NCBI GenBank assembly: GCA_029941115.1
Contig: JAPYRK010000001.1
Location: 62,001-126,000, forward strand
Source: Dehalococcoidia bacterium
GTDB lineage: Bacteria; Chloroflexota; Dehalococcoidia; UBA2979
DNA length: 64,000 nt
Reading direction: 5' to 3'
Part shown: piece after piece, positions 37,659-46,511 of the stretch
How the letters are laid out: every line of letters begins with the position of its first letter
How positions within the stretch are numbered: position 1 is the first letter of the stretch
Notes under the pieces: generated by a model
The model's database searches: none
What the model was told of the DNA's origin: nothing
The model's input: the letters and a program-made list of their open reading frames with translations, nothing else
Position numbers and translations under genes: made by a program

Positions 37659-38744
37659 GTGTTGCTTAACAGTGAGACTAGTGTTCAGCCCACCAAGAAT
37701 GTAACAAATTGGGGAATGCACGGCGCTGATCTAGCAGTGGGACTCTTGCAAGGCGATATCGACAAGGATAATTTTAACCGAAGCTATCTCATTACTGGAC
37801 CCGAAGCCGTTGGCAAGAGAACACTTGCGACTCGATTTGCCCAGGCAATTTTTTCACCAAACGGCGAACAAAATGACTCATACTCAATTTATGACGCAAT
37901 TGAAAAGGAAGAGTTCGGAGATGTTGCCTGGGTACGGATCGGCGGAGCCTGTGGAGGTAACCGTGCAGACGGCACATGTCATGTCCATCCAAAAAGATTT
38001 ATCGGAGTCTGTCAAATACGGTGGATGGTCAGAAAGATGAATACTAAATCTTTCAACGCTAATCATAAAGTGTTCGTTGTTGATTCCATAAATGACCTGA
38101 GCCTAGGTGAGGAACAATCTTTTTCAGCTCTACTCAAACAACTTGAAGAGCCTCCGCCACACACCACAATTCTCTTGCTTTCTGCTAATCCAGACAATCT
38201 CAATCTCACCATCAGATCACGTTGCCAGCTAGTCCAAATACCAGCAATGTCCAGAGATTTGTTGAGGGATGCAATACTAAAATCTAACTTAACCGAGAAC
38301 ATTCAATCTGCCACAAAATACGCAGCAATAGCCAAGGGGCGCTATGGCCGAGCATACACCCAACTGACCGACCCAGCGTATGAAATAACTCTTAACTCAA
38401 TACTAGAAGATGTCGAAAGTCTCGCCCGTGCTGGAAGTCAGGACCGAATGAACTATAGCGAACGATTAGCAAAAGCTTGGCGCAATGAGCCCGAGGTCGT
38501 GCTTGAAACATTGAATATTTGGAAGGCTTGGTGGCGCGAAGCGCTCCAGATAACCACTGATGTAGTCCCAATCGAACTTTCTATTTTTCACCACCAAGCT
38601 AACTCCCAACTAACCTCTGGAATCGCACTTCAAGCACTCGCTGCACTCGAAGAAGCGGAGAACAATCTGCAAACAAATGTTAACGCGAGACTCGCGCTGG
38701 ACATGATGATGATTGATATACCACAAGTCTCCAACACTCATTAG
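37659..38744 (+). CDS. holB: DNA polymerase III delta' subunit-like clamp-loader protein
   Basis: 361 aa AAA+ protein. 'SYLITGPEAVGKRTLATRFAQAIF' is the P-loop region and 'FSALLKQLEEPPPHTTILLLSANPDNLNLTIRSRCQLVQIP' in order carries sensor 1 and the SRC motif (RSRC). A Cys/His-bearing insert ('GGACGGNRADGTCHVHPKR') lies near residue 95-115. Start GTG 37659 has AGGA 8 nt upstream. ricT follows, the same holB-ricT neighbourhood seen in Firmicutes. Confidence 0.9.
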   Translation: MLLNSETSVQPTKNVTNWGMHGADLAVGLLQGDIDKDNFNRSYLITGPEAVGKRTLATRFAQAIFSPNGEQNDSYSIYDAIEKEEFGDVAWVRIGGACGGNRADGTCHVHPKRFIGVCQIRWMVRKMNTKSFNANHKVFVVDSINDLSLGEEQSFSALLKQLEEPPPHTTILLLSANPDNLNLTIRSRCQLVQIPAMSRDLLRDAILKSNLTENIQSATKYAAIAKGRYGRAYTQLTDPAYEITLNSILEDVESLARAGSQDRMNYSERLAKAWRNEPEVVLETLNIWKAWWREALQITTDVVPIELSIFHHQANSQLTSGIALQALAALEEAENNLQTNVNARLALDMMMIDIPQVSNTH

Positions 38745-38770
38745 AATACAAGTCTAATCATTAAATAACG

Positions 38771-38793
38771 ATACTCTGTAAGTTACAGAGTAT
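38771..38793 (+). other. 9-bp hairpin between holB and ricT
   Basis: ATACTCTGT (38771-38779) and ACAGAGTAT (38785-38793) pair around AAGTT, followed by a short TTTG. It might weaken read-through or serve as an mRNA processing site. There is no long T-run, so it is not a good terminator. Confidence 0.3.
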
Positions 38794-38816
38794 TTGCATA
38801 CCGACTGGAAAAGAAC

Positions 38817-39992
38817 ATGGAAAAAATAGCAGGTGTTCGCCTGTCTACGGCAGCAGAACTGACCTACTGTAGCCCAGGAGAAATTGACTTAAAAATTGGC
38901 GACTACGTGATAATCAGCACCAACCGCGGTGAACGTGTTGGTCGAGTGGTCCTCACACCTGACCAAGTCATGGCCGGGAGCACAAGCGGTCCCATCCGAG
39001 TAATTGAGCGCTTGGCAACCGAGGACGACATATCTCGCGAACATCAAGCGAAGGACAAAGCGAAGGAAGAAATTAGCCGCGCACAAGCGTACGCGGCACG
39101 TATAAACTCAAAGATACGTGTCGCGAGTCTTAACTATGACCTTGCCGGAAATTACCTCGATATCAAATATACTGCGCCCGATCAGCAACACCGGAGAGAA
39201 GGCGATCTATTCAAGGTTTTCTCTAAGAATTACTCTGAATCGATTAATTTATCTAAAGTCGGGGATCGTGATAGAGCAAAAGAAACTGGTGCCTTTGGGG
39301 TTTGTGGTAGGGAATTGTGCTGCTCGTCTTGGATGACTACGTTTCCATCCATTTCGATTAAACTTGCTAAAGATCAGGGACTCGCCCCAAATCCATCAAA
39401 AATATCGGGCGTGTGCGGGCGATTACTCTGTTGCCTAACCTTCGAAGTAGACGCCTACAGAGAAATCGCTGGAACACTGCCTAAAGTCGGCAAGACCATC
39501 AGCACCCCTGCAGGCAAAGCGAAGATTCTCTCAATCAATTACCTAAGTGAAACAGTGAGGCTTCACTTCAAAGACACGGGAGAAATCATTCAAATATCTG
39601 TCGCGGAATTACGCTCGCAGATGGGCACTACCGTGAGACCAATTGAACTTGATAGTAAAGTCGAAGCGGCTGTTCGTATAGAGGATGAAGAACGCCAAAA
39701 AAATTTATTGGCCGTGCTCACGCCAGTAGACACGCCGCCTGAAAAGGAATCTGATCCAAGTCGCAAGCAGCCCGAGAAGCGGAAGCAGGACAAAAATAAA
39801 AGTAGGTCACGACGTAGTACTACCACGAGCAAGAGTAGTAGTAGCCAAATCGCTCGCCGGCGACCCGCCGGTACAAAGGCAGAAAAAACCTCATCCGAAG
39901 AAAAAAACTCGCCACAAACCAAAAATCGTCGCCGTGGAAAACGCGGCGGCAGACGACGTAATCCTGAAAGCGAGAGCTCGCGAACCGACTAG
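38817..39992 (+). CDS. ricT: PSP1-domain protein RicT (YaaT)
   Basis: 391 aa. PSP1 domain with the two Cys motifs 'CGRELCCSSW' and 'CGRLLCCLTFE' that bind Fe-S clusters in Bacillus RicT, part of the Ric complex acting with RNase Y in mRNA processing. After about residue 290 the protein becomes a Lys/Arg/Ser-rich tail of some 100 residues, probably disordered and RNA-binding. RicA and RicF homologues are not in the window. Adjacent to holB. Confidence 0.92.
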   Translation: MEKIAGVRLSTAAELTYCSPGEIDLKIGDYVIISTNRGERVGRVVLTPDQVMAGSTSGPIRVIERLATEDDISREHQAKDKAKEEISRAQAYAARINSKIRVASLNYDLAGNYLDIKYTAPDQQHRREGDLFKVFSKNYSESINLSKVGDRDRAKETGAFGVCGRELCCSSWMTTFPSISIKLAKDQGLAPNPSKISGVCGRLLCCLTFEVDAYREIAGTLPKVGKTISTPAGKAKILSINYLSETVRLHFKDTGEIIQISVAELRSQMGTTVRPIELDSKVEAAVRIEDEERQKNLLAVLTPVDTPPEKESDPSRKQPEKRKQDKNKSRSRRSTTTSKSSSSQIARRRPAGTKAEKTSSEEKNSPQTKNRRRGKRGGRRRNPESESSRTD

Positions 39993-40016
39993 ACTAATTG
40001 TATAGGGAAATAAACA

Positions 40017-40859
40017 ATGACTAAATTAAAAAGTGCGATTACACCTACTGATTGGATTATGAATAATCTCAATGATCCTGACACTATTTTCCTGCACACT
40101 GGGGCTGAAATTGCTGAATACGACGAGGGACACCTGCTGAAAGCCGTGTGGGCAGATGGCTATGAAGACTTTACAACCGAACGTGAAGGGATCCGGGCTC
40201 TAGTGCCAGAAAAACATCAACTTGAGTCTACTTTGGGCAGAATGGGGATCTTAGGTAAAAACGGAGCGCAAAAGATAATTTGTATGGCCAGAGATATATC
40301 ACCGTGGCCCTACAGAGCATACTGGGTACTGAAATATTTCGGTGTTGAAAATGTGTCCGTTGCTGCTACTTCGGTCGCCACTATGGAAAAAATTGGATTT
40401 TCTACAACCACATCTAGAATTAATACGATTACAGTACCTTGCGAAATCAACGCAGCAAACCAAAACATCATAATCGACAAGGAAGGCGTTCTAGCTGTCA
40501 GTAATAATCAAAAGACCGGCTTGATCCTCGACTGCCGCTCACGCGAAGAGTATCTTGGTCTGCCAGGCCAGCATCCTGCTACAAGGTATGGACGGATCCC
40601 TGGAGCATCACATTTGAATTGGGAAGATTTATTAGATGAAGACGCACGACTGCTTGATACCAAACAACTCATCGGTCTATATGCCAAGTCGGGAATTGAC
40701 GGAAATACGCCAGTCTATCCATACTGTGGCGGAGGTATTAGATCAGCAGTCTCTTGGTTTGTAATGTCTGAACTCTTAGGTTGGGCAAACACGAAAAACT
40801 ATGATGGGTCTTGGGCAGAATGGTCCTACCTCGAACACCTACCAATTGAGACAAACTGA
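40017..40859 (+). CDS. Tandem-rhodanese thiosulfate sulfurtransferase-like protein
   Basis: 280 aa with two rhodanese domains. The C-terminal one has the active-site loop 'YPYCGGGIRSAVSWF' with the catalytic Cys, preceded by 'LDCRSREEYLG' and 'GRIPGASHLNWEDLLD'. The N-terminal domain is degenerate ('HLLKAVWADGYEDF', 'IICMARDISPWPYRAYW'). This layout matches SseA/TST-type enzymes moving sulfur from thiosulfate or mercaptopyruvate; the donor cannot be decided. It ends 4 nt from the convergent DinB gene. Confidence 0.88.
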   Translation: MTKLKSAITPTDWIMNNLNDPDTIFLHTGAEIAEYDEGHLLKAVWADGYEDFTTEREGIRALVPEKHQLESTLGRMGILGKNGAQKIICMARDISPWPYRAYWVLKYFGVENVSVAATSVATMEKIGFSTTTSRINTITVPCEINAANQNIIIDKEGVLAVSNNQKTGLILDCRSREEYLGLPGQHPATRYGRIPGASHLNWEDLLDEDARLLDTKQLIGLYAKSGIDGNTPVYPYCGGGIRSAVSWFVMSELLGWANTKNYDGSWAEWSYLEHLPIETN

Positions 40860-40863
40860 TTAC

Positions 40864-41346
40864 TCACTTGCTGGTAGCAATTTGGTCGGCATGATCGCGA
40901 ATATGATCCGCATGACTTGCCACCCGCTGCCTAAGCGAACGACTGTTGCCATCAACTACTCCCCGACGACCCCACGCTGCATCCGGAGTGTGAGCCAATA
41001 ACCCAACGGTTTCCTGTATTTCTTGATCTATATAGTTCAAAAGCTCCAAACTCGACCCATTCATAAAACCACGCGTCTGGATTTCGTGATCCTCGGTCAC
41101 TGGCAGTCTTTGTGGATCAGTCATAGTTATCATACGATGAATGAATACACCATTTACATGAACATAAACGCCAATATGAGCAAGGGTTCGCTTAGCCGAC
41201 CAAATATCGTCAGATCGCCCTAATCGCATCTCCGCCTCAGAAAATGAGCTCACAACTGCCCTTAGCTCTGTTCTGACTTGAACTAAATCATCGACAAGGT
41301 GAGCGTACTTTTCCGGGGCTCCGGTCACAAAGTCGATACGCGACAT
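40864..41346 (-). CDS. DinB-superfamily protein
   Basis: 160 aa four-helix DinB/YfiT-like protein. 'WSAKRTLAHIGVYVHVNGVFIHRMI' carries the first conserved His, and 'LRQRVASHADHIRDHADQI' the His pair that usually binds a metal. Members include thiol-dependent S-transferases; the function here is not assignable. Last gene of the leftward rpmH-parB cluster, 47 nt after ridA. Confidence 0.8.
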   Translation of the reverse strand: MSRIDFVTGAPEKYAHLVDDLVQVRTELRAVVSSFSEAEMRLGRSDDIWSAKRTLAHIGVYVHVNGVFIHRMITMTDPQRLPVTEDHEIQTRGFMNGSSLELLNYIDQEIQETVGLLAHTPDAAWGRRGVVDGNSRSLRQRVASHADHIRDHADQIATSK

Positions 41347-41393
41347 GCTAGCCTCAATTCATAATCAGTATATTGAAAACCATAATTCAATTC

Positions 41394-41888
41394 TCAACTA
41401 TAAACAGTTGAATCCAACTCAAACATTAACTCAACCTCTACTGAAGAACCGAGAGGTAAAGCGGAAACTCCGACGGCCGCTCTAGCGCCCATACCCACCT
41501 CGGGGCCAAACACATCAATTAATAGCTGACTTGCGCCATCTATAACCTTAGGTTGTTGATGAAAATCAGGCGCCGAGGCAACATACCCTGATAACTTCAC
41601 TAGTCGAATTCCATCCAATCCGCCTATGAACTTTTTCACCGCCGCCAGACCATTAACAGTACATACCCGAGCTGCTTGGGCTGCCAAATCAACTCCCACA
41701 CTCTCGCCTACCACTCCTGGATATACAAGAGAGCCCTCACTCATCGCTATCTGTCCAGACACGTACAAATAAGAACCTCCACGCCGAACTGGTTGATATA
41801 ACGCTAAAGGGTTAGCTGTCTCTGGCAACGAAATCCCCAATGCTGCCAATTTTTCCTCTACCTCGCTTGAATATACAGGCGGTTCCAC
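41394..41888 (-). CDS. RidA/YjgF-family protein
   Basis: 164 aa. Family pattern: 'GSYLYVSGQIAM', 'DLAAQAARVCTVNGLAAVKKFIG' and the signature-like 'GARAAVGVSALPLGSSVEVELMFE'. Archetypal RidA deaminates reactive enamine/imine intermediates; the subgroup with this longer N-terminus is less studied. It follows parB by 39 nt on the same strand. Confidence 0.87.
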   Translation of the reverse strand: MEPPVYSSEVEEKLAALGISLPETANPLALYQPVRRGGSYLYVSGQIAMSEGSLVYPGVVGESVGVDLAAQAARVCTVNGLAAVKKFIGGLDGIRLVKLSGYVASAPDFHQQPKVIDGASQLLIDVFGPEVGMGARAAVGVSALPLGSSVEVELMFELDSTVYS

Positions 41889-41927
41889 TTTTATCTCCTT
41901 TCACATACGAACGAATTACCACAACAA

Positions 41928-42803
41928 TTACAACTGATTCTCCCCAAGAACACTATCAAGGATGCCCGTAAGCTCCTCATCAGAATAAAAATAAATTGTA
42001 AGCGCACCGGCGCCTTTTGAATTACGACGCAACTTAACTTTTGTACCCAGTGCTTGTTGGGCGGCATCCTCAAGGCCAGCAATCTCAGGGTTTCTAGCCC
42101 CTGACTTCGTGATCAGCTTCCTCCCATTCTTAGCCATCAACCGCTCAAGATCTCTAACACTGAGTTGCTTAGATACAACTAATTCACATAGCCTTACTTG
42201 TTCCAACTCATCTTGAATCTGAAGCAAAGTTCGGGCGTGGCCGGAGGAAATGGATCCATCACGCAAATACCCCTGAGCTCCGACAGAAAGATCAAGAAGG
42301 CGTAGAACATTTGCAACCCCGCTTCTTGAACGACCCAGACGATCACCAATCTCCTGTTGGGTCAAACCAAATTTTTCCTGAAGCTGCCTAAATGCCTCAG
42401 CCTCCTCAAGTGCACTCAAGTCAGCGCGCTGCAGGTTTTCCACTAAAGCCAGCATCAAATGATTACTCTCATGCATCTCGCGCACCACACACGGAATGCT
42501 GTCCAAACCAGCCGCACGTGCTGCGCGCCATCGACGCTCGCCAGCAATGATGAGGAATTTGGACTTATCTAAATGCGACCTAGCGACCAAGATAGGTTGC
42601 AAAACGCCATGAGTCGCTATCGATTGCTTCAGAGTATCAAGCTCTCTTTCATCAAAATGCTTCCGTGGCTGTTCCGGATCTGGTGAGATACGCGAAACTT
42701 GAATCAGATTGCCCTTACTCTCTGTGATTGATGTATCTTTTTTTTGAGAAGCGCCTTGAAACAAAGCGTCTAATCCTCTTCCTAGACGGGGTGAACCACC
42801 CAT
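41928..42803 (-). CDS. parB: Chromosome partitioning protein ParB
   Basis: 291 aa CTP-dependent DNA clamp that loads at parS. It begins 'GSPRLGRGLDALFQG'; the CTP-binding motif 'IIAGERRWRAARAAGL' and 'ENLQRADLSALEEAEAF' are intact, followed by the HTH ('LTQQEIGDRLGRSRSGVANVLRLL') and a C-terminal dimerisation region. Start ATG 42803, with AGAGAAGG 9 nt upstream, is preferred to 42812. It lies 20 nt downstream of parA. A perfect parS is at 47695-47710. Confidence 0.95.
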   Translation of the reverse strand: MGGSPRLGRGLDALFQGASQKKDTSITESKGNLIQVSRISPDPEQPRKHFDERELDTLKQSIATHGVLQPILVARSHLDKSKFLIIAGERRWRAARAAGLDSIPCVVREMHESNHLMLALVENLQRADLSALEEAEAFRQLQEKFGLTQQEIGDRLGRSRSGVANVLRLLDLSVGAQGYLRDGSISSGHARTLLQIQDELEQVRLCELVVSKQLSVRDLERLMAKNGRKLITKSGARNPEIAGLEDAAQQALGTKVKLRRNSKGAGALTIYFYSDEELTGILDSVLGENQL

Positions 42804-42823
42804 ATATACCATCCTTCTCTTCG

Positions 42824-44521
42824 TTACGGCTTTAAATCAAGCCTCTCGATTACTTCAAGTGCCAATGAGTTATAAGCAATTGCGCCAGCCGAACCAGGCG
42901 CATAGTCAGAAATTGTTTGCATATGACTTGGTGCCTCAGCAAGTCTCACAGATCTTGGAATTACAGATTCAAATGTTGCAGCAAACCGCGATCTCACCTC
43001 TCGTTCAACCTCGGCGGCAAGATTAGCTCGGCTATCAACCATTGTGAGTGCGATACCGAGAATTTGGAGCCCCGAATTCAAATTCTCCGTCACCAATTTA
43101 ATAGTCTCCTGAAGCGAACTCAATCCCTCAAGTGCGAAATATTCACACTGCAGAGGTATTAAAACGAAATTCGAGGCCACCAAAGCGTTTATAGTCAAAA
43201 GGCCCAATGCGGGCGGACAATCTATAATTATCACGTCAAAATTACTTTGCACCGACAAAAGTGCACTCTTTAAACGCGTCTCCCGAGCCATCGTACTCAC
43301 TAACTCGATTTCAGCTCCCGCCAATGCCGTAGAACTCCCTAGCAGCGATAATCCAGGTGACTGGGTAGCAGCTAATAGCGTAGCGATGCTCTCACCCTCA
43401 ATCAGTACCCGATAAAGAGCATCACTTGACTCGCTGGCCTCTCTGCCAATCAATGAAGATGTCGCATTAGCTTGCGGATCCGAGTCAACCAATAAAATCC
43501 GTAATCCCATTCCACCAAGTATTGCAGCGATCGACACGGCAGTCGTCGTCTTACCAACCCCGCCTTTCTGATTAGCAATTGCTATAATCACCGCGTGTTT
43601 TCGAAGATTGTCTTGCTCGATAACTTGGCTTTTGACCTCGGAGTCACGAAGTATTGACCGAACTTCCGGCCAACGCGGCATCGGTGCTGGACCCGACTTC
43701 TCCACAGCCATCGCTCCATAACCTACTGCCGTCTTCACTGCTGTAACCAGACTACTCCCTCTAGTTATAGCAAATGCGGCAGCAAACGAATCTCCAGCGC
43801 CGGTTGTGTCGATAGCCTTGGCTGGAATCGCATCAACAGTATAACTTGCGTCACGCAATCTAAGGTATGCCCCCTGATCTCCATTAGTGACAGCAACTAA
43901 GTCGCAGCTCGCAACCAATTCATCCATGTCCGACTGCGACCAACTCTCGGTTTCAATGCGAGACAGAAAAATAGTCACACCGGGCCGACATAATTGCTTG
44001 AGGGTATCTGTCGGTGACGTATTCATTCCAATACTTTGATCACCCTCTACAGTCCGCTGCAAACCCTGCGCAATAATCCACACTTTAGACTCTGGAAATC
44101 TCCGGTAAAAAGACTCTATATCTATATCGTCCGGTATAAGTGGCCCAAAAATAATATTTTTGGGAGTAGGCCACTCCTCTGGTAAATCTGACGCACAAAG
44201 TGCCCTTGTAGGCCGATTAACTAAACGCAACGAACGTTGGTCACTTGACCTCTCTTCAATACGAAAAGTAAGAGTATTCGGGTCCTCAACAATCTTGACC
44301 GTGTGACCTACCAATGCACTACGATCCATATCCAGGCACCCAATAGTTAGGATATTTGCCCGTACGCCTAGCGCGGCTACTGTCCGACCGGCATAGCTTG
44401 GAACGCCACCTGTAGTTGATTCGTGTGCTGAAAACATATCACGAGTAACCGGACCCACTATCAGGACAGGCTCTGCCGAATGCGACACCTCGGACATATT
44501 TAGACGATCTAATTCTTCCAC
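42824..44521 (-). CDS. PfkB-type carbohydrate kinase fused to ParA (Soj) ATPase
   Basis: 565 aa in one frame. Residues 1-310 form a PfkB/ribokinase-type domain: 'GGVPSYAGRTVAALG' and the anion-hole signature 'DTTGAGDSFAAAFAI' (about 238-252, catalytic Asp about 244). Residues 311-565 are a complete ParA: deviant Walker A 'KGGVGKTTTA' (319-328), 'LLVDSDPQANATS' and 'IIIDCPPALGLLT'. There is no linker. Each half has the full usual length. An in-frame GTG at codon 311 (43591) could give free ParA of 255 aa, but it has no Shine-Dalgarno. The start is GTG 44521 or ATG 44497. parB follows after 20 nt. Confidence 0.9.
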   Translation of the reverse strand: MEELDRLNMSEVSHSAEPVLIVGPVTRDMFSAHESTTGGVPSYAGRTVAALGVRANILTIGCLDMDRSALVGHTVKIVEDPNTLTFRIEERSSDQRSLRLVNRPTRALCASDLPEEWPTPKNIIFGPLIPDDIDIESFYRRFPESKVWIIAQGLQRTVEGDQSIGMNTSPTDTLKQLCRPGVTIFLSRIETESWSQSDMDELVASCDLVAVTNGDQGAYLRLRDASYTVDAIPAKAIDTTGAGDSFAAAFAITRGSSLVTAVKTAVGYGAMAVEKSGPAPMPRWPEVRSILRDSEVKSQVIEQDNLRKHAVIIAIANQKGGVGKTTTAVSIAAILGGMGLRILLVDSDPQANATSSLIGREASESSDALYRVLIEGESIATLLAATQSPGLSLLGSSTALAGAEIELVSTMARETRLKSALLSVQSNFDVIIIDCPPALGLLTINALVASNFVLIPLQCEYFALEGLSSLQETIKLVTENLNSGLQILGIALTMVDSRANLAAEVEREVRSRFAATFESVIPRSVRLAEAPSHMQTISDYAPGSAGAIAYNSLALEVIERLDLKP

Positions 44522-44605
44522 CGCACTGCCAAATCATCAAGGCTCTTATAGATGAGTCACAATAATAAACAATATTCACACAAAATAGTAAATTAAACCT
44601 CAGTA

Positions 44606-45631
44606 CTACTCCTCGCCGTCAATGAACCCTTCTTCAGATTCCTCATCTGGCTCGTCTTCACTCTCAGCTGGTAGTACTTCAATTCTTCTGTCCCTGCCTC
44701 GTCCTATAGACTGGGTGACTATGTCTGTACGGTCTTGCAAAGTTAAGTGAATTATTCTTCGGTCACCGGCTGACATTGGCTTTAACTCAATAATGTCACC
44801 GCTTTCACTAACATCATTCGCCACCTCATCCGCCAGCTCACGCAACCTATCATGATGCCTTCGACGGTACCCCTCTATATCTACAGAGAAAATAGGCGAT
44901 CCTTGTTTTCCTTTACCCACTATGGTATTTAGTAGGTATTGAAGCGAACTCAAAGTATCGCCACGTTTACCAATCAAAACACCTATATTATCTGCCGACT
45001 CCTCATCGGTCGCGTCAATCTCAAGAGTGACGTCACGACGCCCTCGATCAGTATCTGAATCCTCAGCCTCACTCATGGTTATTTCTGTCCCAGTAAACCC
45101 AAGAAGAGTCAGTACATCTCTAAGAGTACTACCGGCCTCATCCACCTCGTCGTCATACTCTCCAGAAGGCTGCGAAGGTAGATGCTGCGGCGACCCGGGA
45201 ATCGGAATCTCATCGTCGTGAGAAACTCCTACTATTTCAGGTCTCTCAGCTGAGGAAGTATCTTCTTCCACCGAACTCGGCTCAATTTGGTCACTGGATC
45301 CGCCAATAATCTCATCACCCTGACTGTCGGACTGCTTCCTGGCTCGACTCGCTCCGGTCTTATCATTATCTCGATTGGCTCTCTTAGGGTCACCAGATCG
45401 TGGCCCGCGTTTACCTCTCTCTTTTCTAGGTCGGTTTGCCCTCGCCGTAATAACGACGACTGCGTCCTGTCCACCAATTCCTAAAAAACCCTCCTTAGCG
45501 TCTTTTTCTACGTCTACGTCGGCCTGATCCCGACTGATCCCGAGATCCGCCAGGCCCTGTTCTATCGCGTCCTCGACGCTTTTTGCGCTTACCGTCACCT
45601 GCCGGCTGTCCTGATCCTTCTGATTCGTCAC
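44606..45631 (-). CDS. jag: Jag/KhpB RNA-binding protein
   Basis: 341 aa. Jag_N domain at about 10-60 ('VTVSAKSVEDAIEQGLADLG', 'EGFLGIGGQDAVVVI'), a charged disordered linker to about 190, then KH ('DNIGVLIGKRGDTLSSLQYLLN') and R3H ('GYRRRHHDRLRELA', 'MSAGDRRIIHLTL'). It binds RNA and partners with KhpA in division and growth control. GTG 45631, with AAAAGGAG at 7-nt spacing, fits better than the upstream ATG 45664. The first 137 nt overlap yidC in another frame. Confidence 0.92.
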   Translation of the reverse strand: MTNQKDQDSRQVTVSAKSVEDAIEQGLADLGISRDQADVDVEKDAKEGFLGIGGQDAVVVITARANRPRKERGKRGPRSGDPKRANRDNDKTGASRARKQSDSQGDEIIGGSSDQIEPSSVEEDTSSAERPEIVGVSHDDEIPIPGSPQHLPSQPSGEYDDEVDEAGSTLRDVLTLLGFTGTEITMSEAEDSDTDRGRRDVTLEIDATDEESADNIGVLIGKRGDTLSSLQYLLNTIVGKGKQGSPIFSVDIEGYRRRHHDRLRELADEVANDVSESGDIIELKPMSAGDRRIIHLTLQDRTDIVTQSIGRGRDRRIEVLPAESEDEPDEESEEGFIDGEE

Positions 45632-46490
45632 TAGTGCTCTCCTTTTCTGAGCTCGCCTCTTCATTATCTTGAGAAACTATTCTTTCTTTACCAATTGATT
45701 CTGCGCTAGGTGGAATAAAATCTTTCATTCCAATCTGTCGCCGAATTAAATCCGGAATCAATGAGCCCCAGCGGAAATCGCCCGGGCCAACAAAAATCCA
45801 TTGCAACACTATTCCTATCAGGGTGCTACTTCCCCAATACAACCCCAATCCCGCCGGTGTCGCAAGAACAAACCAAGTAAACATCAACGGAAACATCCAC
45901 TGCATCATCGTATTCATCTGCTGTTGGTTATCGCTACGACTCGCCAAATTCCTATTAGAAGAAATTCGCTGTTGCAACCACATAGAACAAAAAACCAATG
46001 CAGCTAGGGCAAAATCACCATTTTCACCAAGATCAAGCCATAAAAAGTCCCTCGACAATGGAATACTATTCTGCAACCAGCCAACATTATACAAACGGTC
46101 TGACAATGCAACCACAGACTCGGGCGTGCTACCGAGAGTAATTCTGATAACCTGATAAAGTGCAATAAAAATAGGAAACTGTATGAGTTGAGGGCCCAAA
46201 CACCCCAAAGGATTAACTCCCGCCTCACGGTAAAGCTTCATCGTCTCTTCCTGACGGCGTTTAGGATCTGAGTACTTTTTCTGAATCTCCTGCATCCGTG
46301 GTTGAATTTCCTGGAGCTTCTTCATAGAATTCAGCATTCTCACCGTCAAGGGGAATAAAAGGGCGCGCGACAAAAATGTAAAGAGTAGGAGTGCCAGCCC
46401 GTAATCACCAAATGCAATATTTGTGAGTCCCACCATCACATTTACTAGAGGGGTCTCTAAGAATGTTCGCCAGATTGCTCCTATAGGCAC
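45495..46490 (-). CDS. yidC: Membrane protein insertase YidC/Oxa1
   Basis: 331 aa, five-helix insertase without the large Gram-negative periplasmic domain. 'ALLFPLTVRMLNSMKKLQEIQPRMQEIQKKY' in order holds the groove Arg (about 51) and the coiled cytoplasmic loop; 'GCLGPQLIQFPIFIALY' and 'MFPLMFTWFVLATPAGLGLYW' are conserved helices. The last about 45 residues are a very basic tail (Arg/Lys/Gly-rich) of the kind that contacts ribosomes; that tail is coded by the same DNA as Jag_N. yidD and rnpA lie upstream. Confidence 0.95.
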   Translation of the reverse strand: MPIGAIWRTFLETPLVNVMVGLTNIAFGDYGLALLLFTFLSRALLFPLTVRMLNSMKKLQEIQPRMQEIQKKYSDPKRRQEETMKLYREAGVNPLGCLGPQLIQFPIFIALYQVIRITLGSTPESVVALSDRLYNVGWLQNSIPLSRDFLWLDLGENGDFALAALVFCSMWLQQRISSNRNLASRSDNQQQMNTMMQWMFPLMFTWFVLATPAGLGLYWGSSTLIGIVLQWIFVGPGDFRWGSLIPDLIRRQIGMKDFIPPSAESIGKERIVSQDNEEASSEKESTSDESEGSGQPAGDGKRKKRRGRDRTGPGGSRDQSGSGRRRRRKRR

Positions 46491-46511
46491 AATAAACTCC
46501 TGATTCCAATC

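Noticed and set aside
43589-43591. Separate parA gene starting at internal GTG
   Set aside because: No Shine-Dalgarno and no stop between the halves; kept only as a possible secondary start within the fusion.
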